21,103 nt of DNA from an uncultured Bacteroidales bacterium (lineage in GTDB: Bacteria; Bacteroidota; Bacteroidia; Bacteroidales; UBA932). The notes under the pieces are model-generated. The model worked only from the letters and a program-made list of their open reading frames with translations, ran no database searches and was not told where the DNA came from. Location: assembly GCA_946614205.1 (NCBI GenBank), contig CAMOGR010000230.1:1-21103 (forward strand). Direction: 5' to 3'. A program made the position numbers and the translations under genes. This document shows, in pieces, positions 1 to 8,900 of the stretch; the first letter of the stretch is position 1; the number at the start of each line of letters is the position of its first letter.

Positions 1-62
1 AGCAGCTCGCTGCTGTCCAGCTCCGGAGTCTTGTATATTAAACGTGTTGTCGTGAATTTCAT
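1..62 (-). CDS. Small YxxP-type protein, 5' part only (cut by window edge)
   Basis: An ATG on the minus strand at 62-60 opens a frame that stays open to the window edge (20 full codons). It begins MKFTTTRLIYKTPELDSSEL. It starts 12 bases after the stop of the fimbrillin-like lipoprotein gene, as expected for a next operon member. The pattern Y-x-x-P followed five residues later by E and a hydrophobic residue matches the tiny protein encoded at 1917-2048. From general knowledge, Bacteroidota genomes contain many short hypothetical proteins beginning with a basic or polar stretch and then a Y-x-x-P-(E/x) pattern, often near fimbrillin-like or surface lipoprotein genes. Their function is not known to me. 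Only the first 20 residues are visible, so length and end are unknown and a larger protein cannot be excluded. Confidence 0.55.
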   Translation of the reverse strand, partial: MKFTTTRLIYKTPELDSSEL

Positions 63-74
63 AGTTGTCTTTCT

Positions 75-1913
75 TTAGTCTGGTGAATACGTTACATGAA
101 CACCACGGAGCATTATAGGACAACCTGTATCTGCGGCCTGAGTTACAGTAATAACTATCGTACCGCTTGCGCTTCCTGTAAAGGTTGCTGTTTGCTGGGG
201 ATGCTCACCGTCAGTATTTGTAAAAACTTGGTCAACAGAGCCAAAAGCAGCACCACCAACAGAACAATTTGCTGTGATTTCCCAATTTTGACCTATAGAG
301 AAATCCAAACTGACAGCAGAGATCGTTCCTGCGAAAGACGAAGATGTGAGAGTAACCACAGTAGGTTCATGCTCCCATCCCCAACCATTCCAGATAACTG
401 TTCCTGCCCATGCCCAAGGCGTATTAATCTTATAGGCATCCTGATTATTCTCAAGAGTCCATGACTTTCCGTCAAGGGTTGCAGTAAGAGGTGAAGACCA
501 AATATTCTCATCATTAAGGCCAAAATCTCCCGTGTCGAAGGTGTGATCGTATATGTAAACAGTTGGAGGCACAGGAGTATCATTTATGCCGTCCGGCTCG
601 AACACCAGGTTTGCCCATTGGCCAGCATAATCATCCCAAGCATAAATATGTAACTGAGCGGAAGTTAATGATACTATTGTCCAGTCGACAGAAACCTTGT
701 CATTACCGGAAACCAACACTATCGGGAACGCTCCATTTGCGAAATGAAGAATGCTCTCCGATGATGTTAGAGACCATAGACCATTTGCATCTGTAGGATC
801 CAGATTCTGAGGATTCGATGCACAATCATTAAAATACCCATAATTCTCAAGCGCAAAAGAATGGTTTGAATAGAAGAGTAAGCGAGGATTGCCTAGTCTT
901 GCAGGGAAAGTACCACTATAATCGTCATTAAGAACGTTATAACTCTCAGTTGTCGGCACACTTGTTTTCCAACTCCAACTTTCCCAATAATTAACCAGTT
1001 TCCATTTACTTCCTACAAGTATTTTTTCTTTTGCCGTAAGACGAGTGGCATGGTCGCTGGCAAGATCAACATTTATGGGCTTTATTGATCCGCGGCTAAA
1101 TTCTTTTCCGGTAACGGTATAATCATAAGTAGCAACGTCCGTCGTAACGGTTATGGTTCCCGACCAGGTGCCAGGGGCAACTACCTGATAGACTTTGATA
1201 CCTGCATCTTTGCTGCCGCCAACGGTGGTAGCGGAGGCGAGGGTGGAGGTGACGGTGTTTTCGGAGAGGCCGGTAATTGCGGGAAGACTGCTTGCAGAAA
1301 CTACTTGGATGAGGTCAATGGTGAAGTCGCCGGCGATGTTGGAGGAGGAGGCGAACTTTACGCTTTGAATCTTCTCGGAAGCATAGGTGGCGTTGGTAGT
1401 ATAGACGTTATACTCGATAACGGAACCAAGGTTGACAAAGCAGGCCTCGCCGCCGGTGGAGTTGATGTCGGCAGGAGTATCGGTGGCGAGTACGATGGGA
1501 AGGGAAACCATAGGCATGGCGTCCTTGATATTGCTGCCGTTCTGGGACGCCGGAATGCTAAGCTCGGCATTAGCCCCTGTGGCTGCAGCGGTATAAGGTG
1601 CGTAAGCGTAAATGGTTGAACCGGAAGCCATTGCGGCCTCGCTGGTAACATTGAAGCTACGGGGGTCAGTGCCCATGTTAATCGTGGAGTTACCGGGTTT
1701 GTCGGTATACCAACCGATTACGTCGCCGGTCTCCCATGCCATGTAGTCGCCGGACAGGACGGCTTTAGTGTCGCCGGTGATGGCGATGGTGTAGGTGCAC
1801 TCTCCAACGGAAGGAGTGATTTCCTCGGGAGTCTGTTTGGTGTTGCAAGCCAGCAGAGAAATACCTGCAAGAGCAACGATAATGTAGTTCAGAATCTTTT
1901 TCATCGTCGTCAT
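75..1913 (-). CDS. Mosaic fimbrillin-like surface lipoprotein with glycan-binding-like domains
   Basis: A 612-residue secreted lipoprotein. The signal peptide ends in a lipobox (LLAC, Cys23), so it should be lipid-anchored and probably exposed on the outer membrane. Residues about 35-290 look like a fimbrillin-type beta domain. Residues about 293-440 repeat the domain that is duplicated in the lipoprotein at 3059-4369: all three share an opening like SKWKLVNYW, an F-[SA]-[DN]-G-[GA]-F-P core and an ending like GQWANLVF. Residues about 451-612 form a further beta-rich C-terminal domain with a Trp cluster (W500, W502, W508, W511, W513). The Trp-rich make-up and its place behind SusCD and GH16 suggest a glycan-binding accessory protein rather than a pilus subunit; this is inference. 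It lies 3 bases after the stop of the tiny gene at 1917-2048. A second ATG at 1904 (MKKILNY) would also give a good signal peptide. GC content falls sharply for codons left of about 1195. Confidence 0.85.
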   Translation of the reverse strand: MTTMKKILNYIIVALAGISLLACNTKQTPEEITPSVGECTYTIAITGDTKAVLSGDYMAWETGDVIGWYTDKPGNSTINMGTDPRSFNVTSEAAMASGSTIYAYAPYTAAATGANAELSIPASQNGSNIKDAMPMVSLPIVLATDTPADINSTGGEACFVNLGSVIEYNVYTTNATYASEKIQSVKFASSSNIAGDFTIDLIQVVSASSLPAITGLSENTVTSTLASATTVGGSKDAGIKVYQVVAPGTWSGTITVTTDVATYDYTVTGKEFSRGSIKPINVDLASDHATRLTAKEKILVGSKWKLVNYWESWSWKTSVPTTESYNVLNDDYSGTFPARLGNPRLLFYSNHSFALENYGYFNDCASNPQNLDPTDANGLWSLTSSESILHFANGAFPIVLVSGNDKVSVDWTIVSLTSAQLHIYAWDDYAGQWANLVFEPDGINDTPVPPTVYIYDHTFDTGDFGLNDENIWSSPLTATLDGKSWTLENNQDAYKINTPWAWAGTVIWNGWGWEHEPTVVTLTSSSFAGTISAVSLDFSIGQNWEITANCSVGGAAFGSVDQVFTNTDGEHPQQTATFTGSASGTIVITVTQAADTGCPIMLRGVHVTYSPD

Positions 1914-1916
1914 CTT

Positions 1917-2048
1917 TTAAAGGTAATCTTCACTGTCTCGATTGAGCTTTTCGGTCCTGTTGGTACCGTCATACGACTGCGCTATGGGGCCGCAATGAAC
2001 CTCGAAAACCCTCATGGTTGGGGCTGTGTACAATGTTTTAATGTCCAT
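1917..2048 (-). CDS. Tiny 43-residue YxxP-type protein
   Basis: An ATG at 2048-2046 opens a 43-codon frame ending in TAA at 1919-1917. It starts 14 bases after the GH16 stop and ends 3 bases before the ATG of the fimbrillin-like lipoprotein, so it fills an otherwise unexplained 149-base gap at operon spacing. The protein begins MDIKTLYTAPTMRVFEV, continues through a HCGPIAQSYDG segment, and ends in a charged, polar tail (DSEDYL). It has no signal peptide or membrane segment. The Y-x-x-P-x-(M/L)-x3-E-(V/L) pattern at residues 7-17 recurs in the partial protein at 1-62. Short proteins with this type of N-terminus followed by an I-(L/A)-A-x-S segment are common hypothetical proteins in Bacteroidota, to my knowledge without an assigned role. 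An internal ATG at 2015 would give 32 residues and lose the shared pattern. The gene call rests on spacing and family resemblance, not on length. Confidence 0.6.
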   Translation of the reverse strand: MDIKTLYTAPTMRVFEVHCGPIAQSYDGTNRTEKLNRDSEDYL

Positions 2049-2062
2049 AATAATATGTGTTG

Positions 2063-3049
2063 TTATTTCTGATATACTCTAACCCAGTCGATTTCGTATG
2101 TGGCCTCGCTGAAGTTGGCGTCGGGAGCACCGCCCCATGAGCCGCCGATAGCGAGATTGAGCTTGAGATTGAACTTCTGGTCAAAGGGCCAGGTAGGCAA
2201 ATCCGGGGTGTTCGGAGTGGGATTGGGTGCGAAGAAATACTCTTCTCCGTCATAATAGCCGCGGATATACTCGTGTGTCCACTCCATGCCGTAGCAGTGC
2301 CAGTCGCCGGGATTGGCCACTTTGGCATAGTCGGAATACGAATGCTTGATTCCCGTATCGGGATCCACATAACCGGTGTTGGACCCGGCCTCGCCGGTGG
2401 CATTGTAGCTGTGCGCCGAGAACCATACGCGGTTGGGGTTGTCGCCGGGCACAAACTCCATTATATCTATTTCCGCGCCCGTTCCTAAAGGATCGCGCAC
2501 CCAATACGGACCGTCTACGAGCAGCATCCAGAATGCCGGCCAGCAACCCTTGATGGTAGGCAGCTTGGCCCTCATCTCGATATAGCCGTACTGCCAGCCG
2601 TCCTTGGTGTTCATACGGGTGGAAATGTACTCGCAATTGTCGGACTGGAAGGAGGGCGATATCTTGTAGGCCTTTATCTTCAGCGTGCCGTCGCTGACGG
2701 ATGCCGTCTGCTGTCCGGTTGGCTCGTAGACGCCGCCGTCGCAGTAGTACTGCAGCTCCTGGTTGCCCCAGCCGGTGCCGCCGTGTTCGAAAGTCCAGTT
2801 GGTATAGAGCTTGACCTGCGAATCAAACTCATCGGTCCAGACAAGATGGTACCCGTCCGGAGCAAAACCGTCCGTAGGGTCGACCTGTCCGCCGCCGTCC
2901 GAGGGCTTCTGCGGATAGTACGGCACGTTGCTTCCGGCTCCGGCGCCAGAGGTCTCCGGATCAAACCAGTAGACCGGATCCTTGCCGGAGCAGGAGGCAA
3001 GCACCAACAGAATCAACCCAATAAATAACAGATTCTTAATGTGTTCCAT
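2063..3049 (-). CDS. GH16 family endo-glycanase, lipoprotein
   Basis: A 328-residue glycoside hydrolase family 16 enzyme that cuts internal beta-linkages, such as laminarin-type beta-1,3-glucan, or, in some gut relatives, host O-glycan chains. The signal peptide ends in LASC (Cys20) followed by SGKD, so a lipid-anchored, probably surface-exposed form is expected. The GH16 core runs from about residue 68 (HLVWTDEF) to the end. It contains GWGNQELQYY (93-102), the active-site motif EIDIME with E193 as predicted nucleophile and E198 as acid/base, WPAFWML (170-176), and the closing strand YEIDWVRVYQ. All expected catalytic residues are present and the length is normal for a single-domain enzyme with a short linker. 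I chose ATG at 3049; a GTG one codon upstream is possible. It follows the SGBP-like gene by 9 bases. The exact substrate cannot be read from the sequence. Confidence 0.93.
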   Translation of the reverse strand: MEHIKNLLFIGLILLVLASCSGKDPVYWFDPETSGAGAGSNVPYYPQKPSDGGGQVDPTDGFAPDGYHLVWTDEFDSQVKLYTNWTFEHGGTGWGNQELQYYCDGGVYEPTGQQTASVSDGTLKIKAYKISPSFQSDNCEYISTRMNTKDGWQYGYIEMRAKLPTIKGCWPAFWMLLVDGPYWVRDPLGTGAEIDIMEFVPGDNPNRVWFSAHSYNATGEAGSNTGYVDPDTGIKHSYSDYAKVANPGDWHCYGMEWTHEYIRGYYDGEEYFFAPNPTPNTPDLPTWPFDQKFNLKLNLAIGGSWGGAPDANFSEATYEIDWVRVYQK

Positions 3050-3058
3050 CACTGTCGT

Positions 3059-4369
3059 TTATTTGGCCGGAGCAAGGAACACTGTGAACCACTGCTCGTT
3101 GAAATCCTGGTAAATCTCAACCCGGACCAGGCTGTCCGCAAGGGATGCCACGGTCCATTTGGCGTTGAGTCCGAAATGATAATTGGGATCGTCGGGAGAC
3201 ACTTTGCTCTTGCCGGCAAGCATCAGGGGGAAGCCGCCGTCGGAGAAGCTGATCTTCACGGCGCCGCCTTCTTTTACGATAGCCCACTTGCCCTTGCCTT
3301 CAACGGTGTAATCCTCACCGTCGCCGACGCCGTCGTTATAGATGTGCTGCGTCTCGCCAAGGTCTATGGTCAGGGAGCCGTCAGACTCAAAGGTGATGGT
3401 GTCGTCTGCGGTGTACTCGGGCACAGGGTCGTCAAAATACTCCCAACCGTCGCCCCACCATCCGAAGCGCTCGACCTTGAAGGTCTTGCCGCTCAGTGCT
3501 GCCTTGGCGGAAGCCTCCGTGACTTCTCCGTTCTCGGTAGTGCCGGGGTTCTCGTTGAAGCTCTCGGGAACGATGACGAGGAAGAACCACTGGCCGTGCT
3601 GGTCGAAGTAGAGACGGAAGGAGTCGGCGGTGAGCTCGCGGATCTGATACCTGCCGTTGATGCCGTCGGTATCACCGATCATTGCGGGGAAGCCGCCGTC
3701 GGAGAACTGGATCCACTCGGCTCCGCCATCTTTTACATAAGCCCACTTCTCGTTGCCAGTCACCGTTACGCCTTCCTGGATGCCGCCCACTACGCCGTCG
3801 TTGTAGACGGTCTTGTCGGCGCCCTGGTCGAGTTTGAAGGCGCCGTCCTTCTCAAAGGTCATGCGGTCGTCTGCAGCGCAGGCAGGGATTGCCAGGCTGG
3901 CGAGTTTGGCATTGGTTTCCTCGTCCCACTCCTCGCTGTAGTAACCATAGCGGTAGAGCTTCCAGGTCTTGGAAATCAGCACGTTCTCGGCGGCACTCAG
4001 CGTCGGGTCAATAATCTCCTGCTCGCTGCTGCCGATGGTGAAATTGAACTCCGCGGGATCACTCTGTCCTCCGGTACCATAAGCTATGAGGGTGCCGGTG
4101 TAGAAACCCTTGGCTGTGTAGGTCTTGGTCACTTCACGGTCGGTGAAAGTGGTTTTGTTACCGGAAGGATCGACGACGGTCCAGTAAGGCGAAAGGTCGT
4201 CGGAGGTAAACTTGAATACCACCTCTCCGGTCTCTGCATTCGCGGTGACGGAATACATGGATACCGTCACGACCGGCTTCTGCGGCGTAGGGTCTTTCTG
4301 TTCCTCGCAAGAGAGCAGCAGGAGCGCTCCCAGTGCGGCGAAAGTCATCAGTTTGCACAGGTGTTTCAT
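3059..4369 (-). CDS. SGBP-like lipoprotein with PKD-like domain and two tandem glycan-binding-like domains
   Basis: A 436-residue lipoprotein in the position directly after SusD where surface glycan-binding proteins (SusE/F or SGBP-B type) are usually encoded. The lipobox is LLLSC (Cys21), followed by EEQKD, a charged stretch compatible with surface export. Residues about 32-115 resemble a PKD/Ig-like spacer. Residues about 122-269 and 283-435 are two copies of one domain. Each opens with (T-W/F)-K-(L/V)-x-R-(Y/F)-G and a cluster of aromatic residues (YGYYSEEW and FGWWGDGW). Each then has a D-x-(M/I)-T-F-E-x-D-G motif, a Y-N-D-G-V motif, KWA-(Y/I)-VK-(D/E)-GGA, and FSDGGFP. A third, diverged copy lies in the lipoprotein at 75-1913. 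Glycan binding is inferred from position and aromatic content; no catalytic motif is visible. The gap to the SusD stop is 12 bases. Confidence 0.85.
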   Translation of the reverse strand: MKHLCKLMTFAALGALLLLSCEEQKDPTPQKPVVTVSMYSVTANAETGEVVFKFTSDDLSPYWTVVDPSGNKTTFTDREVTKTYTAKGFYTGTLIAYGTGGQSDPAEFNFTIGSSEQEIIDPTLSAAENVLISKTWKLYRYGYYSEEWDEETNAKLASLAIPACAADDRMTFEKDGAFKLDQGADKTVYNDGVVGGIQEGVTVTGNEKWAYVKDGGAEWIQFSDGGFPAMIGDTDGINGRYQIRELTADSFRLYFDQHGQWFFLVIVPESFNENPGTTENGEVTEASAKAALSGKTFKVERFGWWGDGWEYFDDPVPEYTADDTITFESDGSLTIDLGETQHIYNDGVGDGEDYTVEGKGKWAIVKEGGAVKISFSDGGFPLMLAGKSKVSPDDPNYHFGLNAKWTVASLADSLVRVEIYQDFNEQWFTVFLAPAK

Positions 4370-4381
4370 AGTACTATGTGA

Positions 4382-5938
4382 TTAATAATTATTCTGTTTG
4401 AGCGTTCCCTCGGAGCGGTCGATTTCCGTCTGGGGGATGGGGAGGTAACGTTTGAGGGCGGTGTATCCCTTTGCGCCGAGCACTGCATCTGCCTTGTCAA
4501 AGCGGACGAGGTCGAAGAAGCGGTGCCCCTCCATTGCGAACTCCAGACGGTATTCGTCCAGCAGGTTGTCCAGCGTTGCCTTGCGGGCATGTGCGCCTAT
4601 TTCCGCAGGCTCCACGCCGAATGCGCGGGCGCGTACCATGTTGAGATATTTGTCAGCCGTGGCCTGGTCACCGCCAGTGCGCACAAGCAGCTCGGCAGCC
4701 CTCAGGAGAGCCTCGGAGTAGCGATAGATACGCAGGTTGGTGCGGAAGTTGAGCTCGGGACTCTCGGAGCCGATGTAGTTGGAGTAGCCGTCGGAACGGC
4801 CCATGTACTTCTTGTTGAACATACCGGTATCGCCCTGGCGCTTGTTGTACTTCTCTCCGGGCTCGGAGTCGGTGTTGAAGTCCATGATAGAAGCGTCCCT
4901 GCGGGTGTCCCCCTCCTCAAAAGCGGCCTTGAGCGCCGGACTGACGGGGCCGAAGCCGTATCCCTCGCGGGCGAAGCGGGTACCCTTGTAGGAGTCGGGG
5001 CAGACGAAGGTAGGATAGATAGTGCCGCCGGGAGCGAAGATGTCGCCCCAGTCGCGGTTGGACGGATTGTCTGAATAGTTGATCTCCCAGATTGAGCCGC
5101 AGTTCCATTCGCCGGAGTCTTTCCAGATGTCTGCAAAGTTGGGCGTTAGAGCGTAGATGTCGGAATTGATCAACTGCTTCAGCTGGTCCAGTACACTGGG
5201 ATAGCGGGCCGTATCGCCCTTGAGCATCACCACGTCTGCGCGAAGCATGTAGGCGCCGAAGCGGTTGACACGTCCGACCTGCGAGATGGCAACGGCGTCC
5301 GGAAGCCTTCCGGGCTCGGTGCACCAGTCGAGGTCGTCCATAATCTTGGCGTAAAGCTCGTCCTCTGATATCTGCGGCACGATGTAGCTGACATCCTTGC
5401 CGTCGGGATTCACATCGTAATAAGGAACGGCGCCCCAGAATTTCCACAGGATATGATAGTAGAATGCCCTGAGGAATTTGGCCTCCGCCACGTAGCGGTC
5501 GCGGTTGGCGTCCGAAATGCCGGAAACGTCGCCGATGCGGTTGACCACTATGTTAGAACGATAGATACCGATGTAGAGGTTGCGCCAGAGCTCAATGAGG
5601 CTCTGCTCGGGTGTCAGACGGTAGTCGAACATCAACTGGAGGTAAGGGCAGTCGCCGGGACCGCTGCCTCCGACGGCGTTGTAATCATCGGCCAGGATGT
5701 CGGAAATGAACTGATAGGGATGATATTCCCCTTTGGGCCTGTAGGTGCTGCTGGAGCAGAAATCCAGGGCCTGCAAAGGCGCGTATGCTGCCATCAGGGC
5801 CTTCGAGATATCGGTTTCCGTCTTGTAACTTTTCTCCTCGGGGATGATGGTTGTGGGCTGCACTTCGAGGAACTCGGTAGTACAGGCGGCCAGCAGGAAA
5901 GCCAGAGGGATAAGGATATATTTAGCTTTCATACGCAT
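4382..5938 (-). CDS. SusD/RagB-family nutrient-binding lipoprotein
   Basis: A 518-residue SusD-family protein, the lid and substrate-binding partner of the adjacent SusC transporter. The signal peptide ends in LAAC (Cys19) and continues TTEFLEVQP, the typical opening of SusD lipoproteins. The helical TPR-like part includes AKFLRAFYYHILWKFWGAVP starting at residue 153, a family hallmark. The C-terminus has LDEYRLEFAMEGHRFFDLVR and ends in a LPIPQTEID and LKQNNY tail, again typical. Length is normal. The ATG shares one base with the SusC stop (TGATG), so translation is probably coupled and the pair made in fixed ratio. An in-frame Met at codon 3 is an alternative start. Confidence 0.97.
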   Translation of the reverse strand: MRMKAKYILIPLAFLLAACTTEFLEVQPTTIIPEEKSYKTETDISKALMAAYAPLQALDFCSSSTYRPKGEYHPYQFISDILADDYNAVGGSGPGDCPYLQLMFDYRLTPEQSLIELWRNLYIGIYRSNIVVNRIGDVSGISDANRDRYVAEAKFLRAFYYHILWKFWGAVPYYDVNPDGKDVSYIVPQISEDELYAKIMDDLDWCTEPGRLPDAVAISQVGRVNRFGAYMLRADVVMLKGDTARYPSVLDQLKQLINSDIYALTPNFADIWKDSGEWNCGSIWEINYSDNPSNRDWGDIFAPGGTIYPTFVCPDSYKGTRFAREGYGFGPVSPALKAAFEEGDTRRDASIMDFNTDSEPGEKYNKRQGDTGMFNKKYMGRSDGYSNYIGSESPELNFRTNLRIYRYSEALLRAAELLVRTGGDQATADKYLNMVRARAFGVEPAEIGAHARKATLDNLLDEYRLEFAMEGHRFFDLVRFDKADAVLGAKGYTALKRYLPIPQTEIDRSEGTLKQNNY

Positions 5939-8900
5939 CAGAATGTTAAGTTAATACCTGCCGACAGTGTGCGGGCCTGAGGATAAACGCCCTTGTCGAT
6001 ACCCACCGACGTGCCTCCGGAGGAGATTTCCGGATCCATGCCGTGGTAGGAGGTAAGGGTGAAGAGATTCTCTGCATTGAGGTATACGCGGAGCTTGGAG
6101 ATAAGTATGGCCCGGCTCCACTTCTCTGGCAGGGTATATCCGAGCGTGAGGTTGCGCAGGCGCAGGAAGGAGCCGTCATAAACCATGATGTCGGAGGAGC
6201 GCCAGTTCTGGTTTTTGCCGCCGTCGGCCTCTGCGGTAAGGCGGGGCAGGCGGTTAGATGTGCCGGGGCCCGTCCAGCGGTCGAGCATGTAGCGCTGCAT
6301 GTTAACGAGCGGGAAGTCGGCGCGGCGGGTGGCGTCGTAGATGTCGCCGCCTATAGCAGAATAGAAGTTGGCTGAAAGGTCGAGACCCTTCCAGGTTGCA
6401 CCCAGGTTGACACCGAAGGTCCAGTCGGGCATGCCCTTTCCTATGTAGGTACGGTCTGCGTCGTCGATGACGCCGTCGGGGATGGGGTTGCCGTCTGCGT
6501 CATAGGCGCCCGCGATATCCAGGAACTTGACGTCGCCGGCCTTGGCGTCCGGCTGATAGCGCTCGCCGTTCTGGTTGACATACGCCGCCGCCTCGATGTC
6601 GCTCTGGAAGATGCCGTCGGTCTTGTATCCCCAGAAGAAGGGGAAAGGCATGCCGTTCTCGGCGCGGGAGATGGTTCCCAGGTTGCCGTGGACTGCGTCG
6701 TAGTTCTGATAACCGGTGTCGTTGCCCAGCTTGAGGAGGACGTTCTTGTTGTAAGAGCCGTTGGCGCTGATGTTATACCCGAAGTCGCCAAGCTGCTGCT
6801 TCCAGGTGATATCGAACTCGACTCCGGAGTTCTTCATGTTGCCCACGTTGCCCCAGGGGAGGCTGTTGCCTATGTATGCAGGAAGCGACATGGTCATCAG
6901 CATGCCGTTGGTGCGCTTGTCGTAGTAGTCCAGCGACAGGCTCAGCTGATTCTTCCACAGGCCGATATCCACACCGACGTCAAATTGCGAGGACTCCTCC
7001 CATTTGAGGTCTGCGTTGGAGTATGCACGCGGGATGATGCCGGGGGCGAGGGCGGTGAGGCTGTCGACTCCGAGCATGTATCCGGCTATGCCCTGCATCA
7101 TGGAGGTGTAGGCGAATGCGCCTATGTTCTGGTTACCGTTCATACCATAGCTGACGCGCAGCTTGGTGCGGTCCAGCCATGCGGGGCGACCGGCCATGAA
7201 GGGCTCGTTGGTGAGGTTCCAGCCAACGGAGGCCGACGGGAAGTTGGCCCATTTGTTGGCCGGGGAGAAGTTGGACGAACCGTCCCGGCGGATGGTGAGC
7301 TCCACCATGTAGCGCTCGGCATAGTCATAACTTACACGGGCGAAGTAGGAGGCGAGGCGGCTGTACGGGTCCGGGGAGCCGCTTGCGCTGCGCAAGTTGG
7401 AGTCCTGGTCGGTGGCGTCTATCCAGGGCTGCTCCACGTTGCGGATCTTGTAGCTGGTGCCGCTTACGTATGCGCCGCTGTGCGAATAGGCACTCTGGCC
7501 GAGCAGGGCAGTCAGGTTGTGCGCCTCACCCAGAGTGAATTGGTATGACAGGGTATTTTCCACCTGCCAGGAATAGCTGCGCGAGATGGACGACCAGACC
7601 TGGGAACCGGAGTTCTGATGGTTGGAGTTCATGTAGAACGGAATGCTGTAGCCGTCGTCCTTCGTGACAAACAGGTCGGCGCCGATGGAGGATTTGAACT
7701 TGAGGCCCTTGATGATTTCGAGTTCAGCGTATCCGCCGGCCACAATCTTGTCCTGGAAGTAATCGTCGGTAGGCTGATGCATCATCGCCAGGGGGTTGGG
7801 CATGGCCGCGAACTGGTCGCCAACTATGGAGAACGGCCTGCCCTCGGAGTCCTTGATGGCCGTAGGATGCTCTGCAAGCAGGGCCTCGGGATCCTCGGCA
7901 TAGACGGGGAGGATTGGAGACAGCGAGAGGGCGCATCCCAGCACCGAACCGTATTCGGAGTTGGCATTGATGGACCTTGACTTGTCGTGGGAATAGGTGA
8001 CGTTGGTGCCCAGACGGAGCGTCGTCAGGTAGTCGCGCTCCTTGCTGTCAAACACCGTGTAATTGTTGTTGGCGCGCAGGGTGACGCGGTCGTAGTTAGA
8101 ATGGTTGTAGTTGCCTCCGATGATACCTTCCTGGTAGAAATAACTGCCGGACAGGAAGTAGTTCATCTTGGAGTTGCCGCCGGAGATGCTCAGCTGATGG
8201 TCGAGCACGGGGGCGTTGCTGTTGAAGACTTCCTTCACCCAGTTTGTACCTTCTCCGAAGGCATAGGGGTCGTCGTACACGGGACTCTCGCCCATATTCA
8301 TGTACATCTCATTTATGATGAGAGCGTACTCGGTGGCGTTGAGCACGGAAGGCATCCTCCAGGGATTCTGCACGCCGTAAGAGGCGTTGTAGGAGATGAC
8401 GCTCTTGCCCTCGAAGCCCTGGCGTGTGGTTACCAGGATAACGCCGTTGGCGCCACGCGCACCGTAGATGGCAGCGGAGGCCGCGTCTTTGAGGACTTCG
8501 ACCGATTCGATATCGGCAGGGTTGATGTATTCGATGCCGCCCGTAACAGGCATTCCATCAACTATATAGAGGGGGTTGGAGTCGTTGATGGTGCCCACAC
8601 CGCGGATGCGTACGCGCGTGCCGCTGCCCGGCTGGCCCGATGAAGGGGTGATGGTGACGCCGGACACCATACCTTTAAGAACATTGTCCACGCGCGTGGG
8701 CGCGATGCCCGAGAGCTGGTCCCCTTTGACGCTGGAGATCGCAGCCGTGACCACGCTCTTCTTCTGGACGCCGTAGCCGACGACGACCGATTCTTCCAGG
8801 ATGTCGATGTTTTCCTTGAGGACGAGCGGATAAGTGGAGTCTTTGCCGAGCGGCAGGTCCACATCCTCATATCCGATGCAGGAGACTTTGAGGGATTTTG

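Noticed and set aside
3041..4381. 446-codon plus-strand frame opposite the SGBP-like gene
   Set aside because: A shadow of GC-rich codon use. It has no family resemblance, while the minus-strand protein has a lipobox, tandem repeats and operon position.
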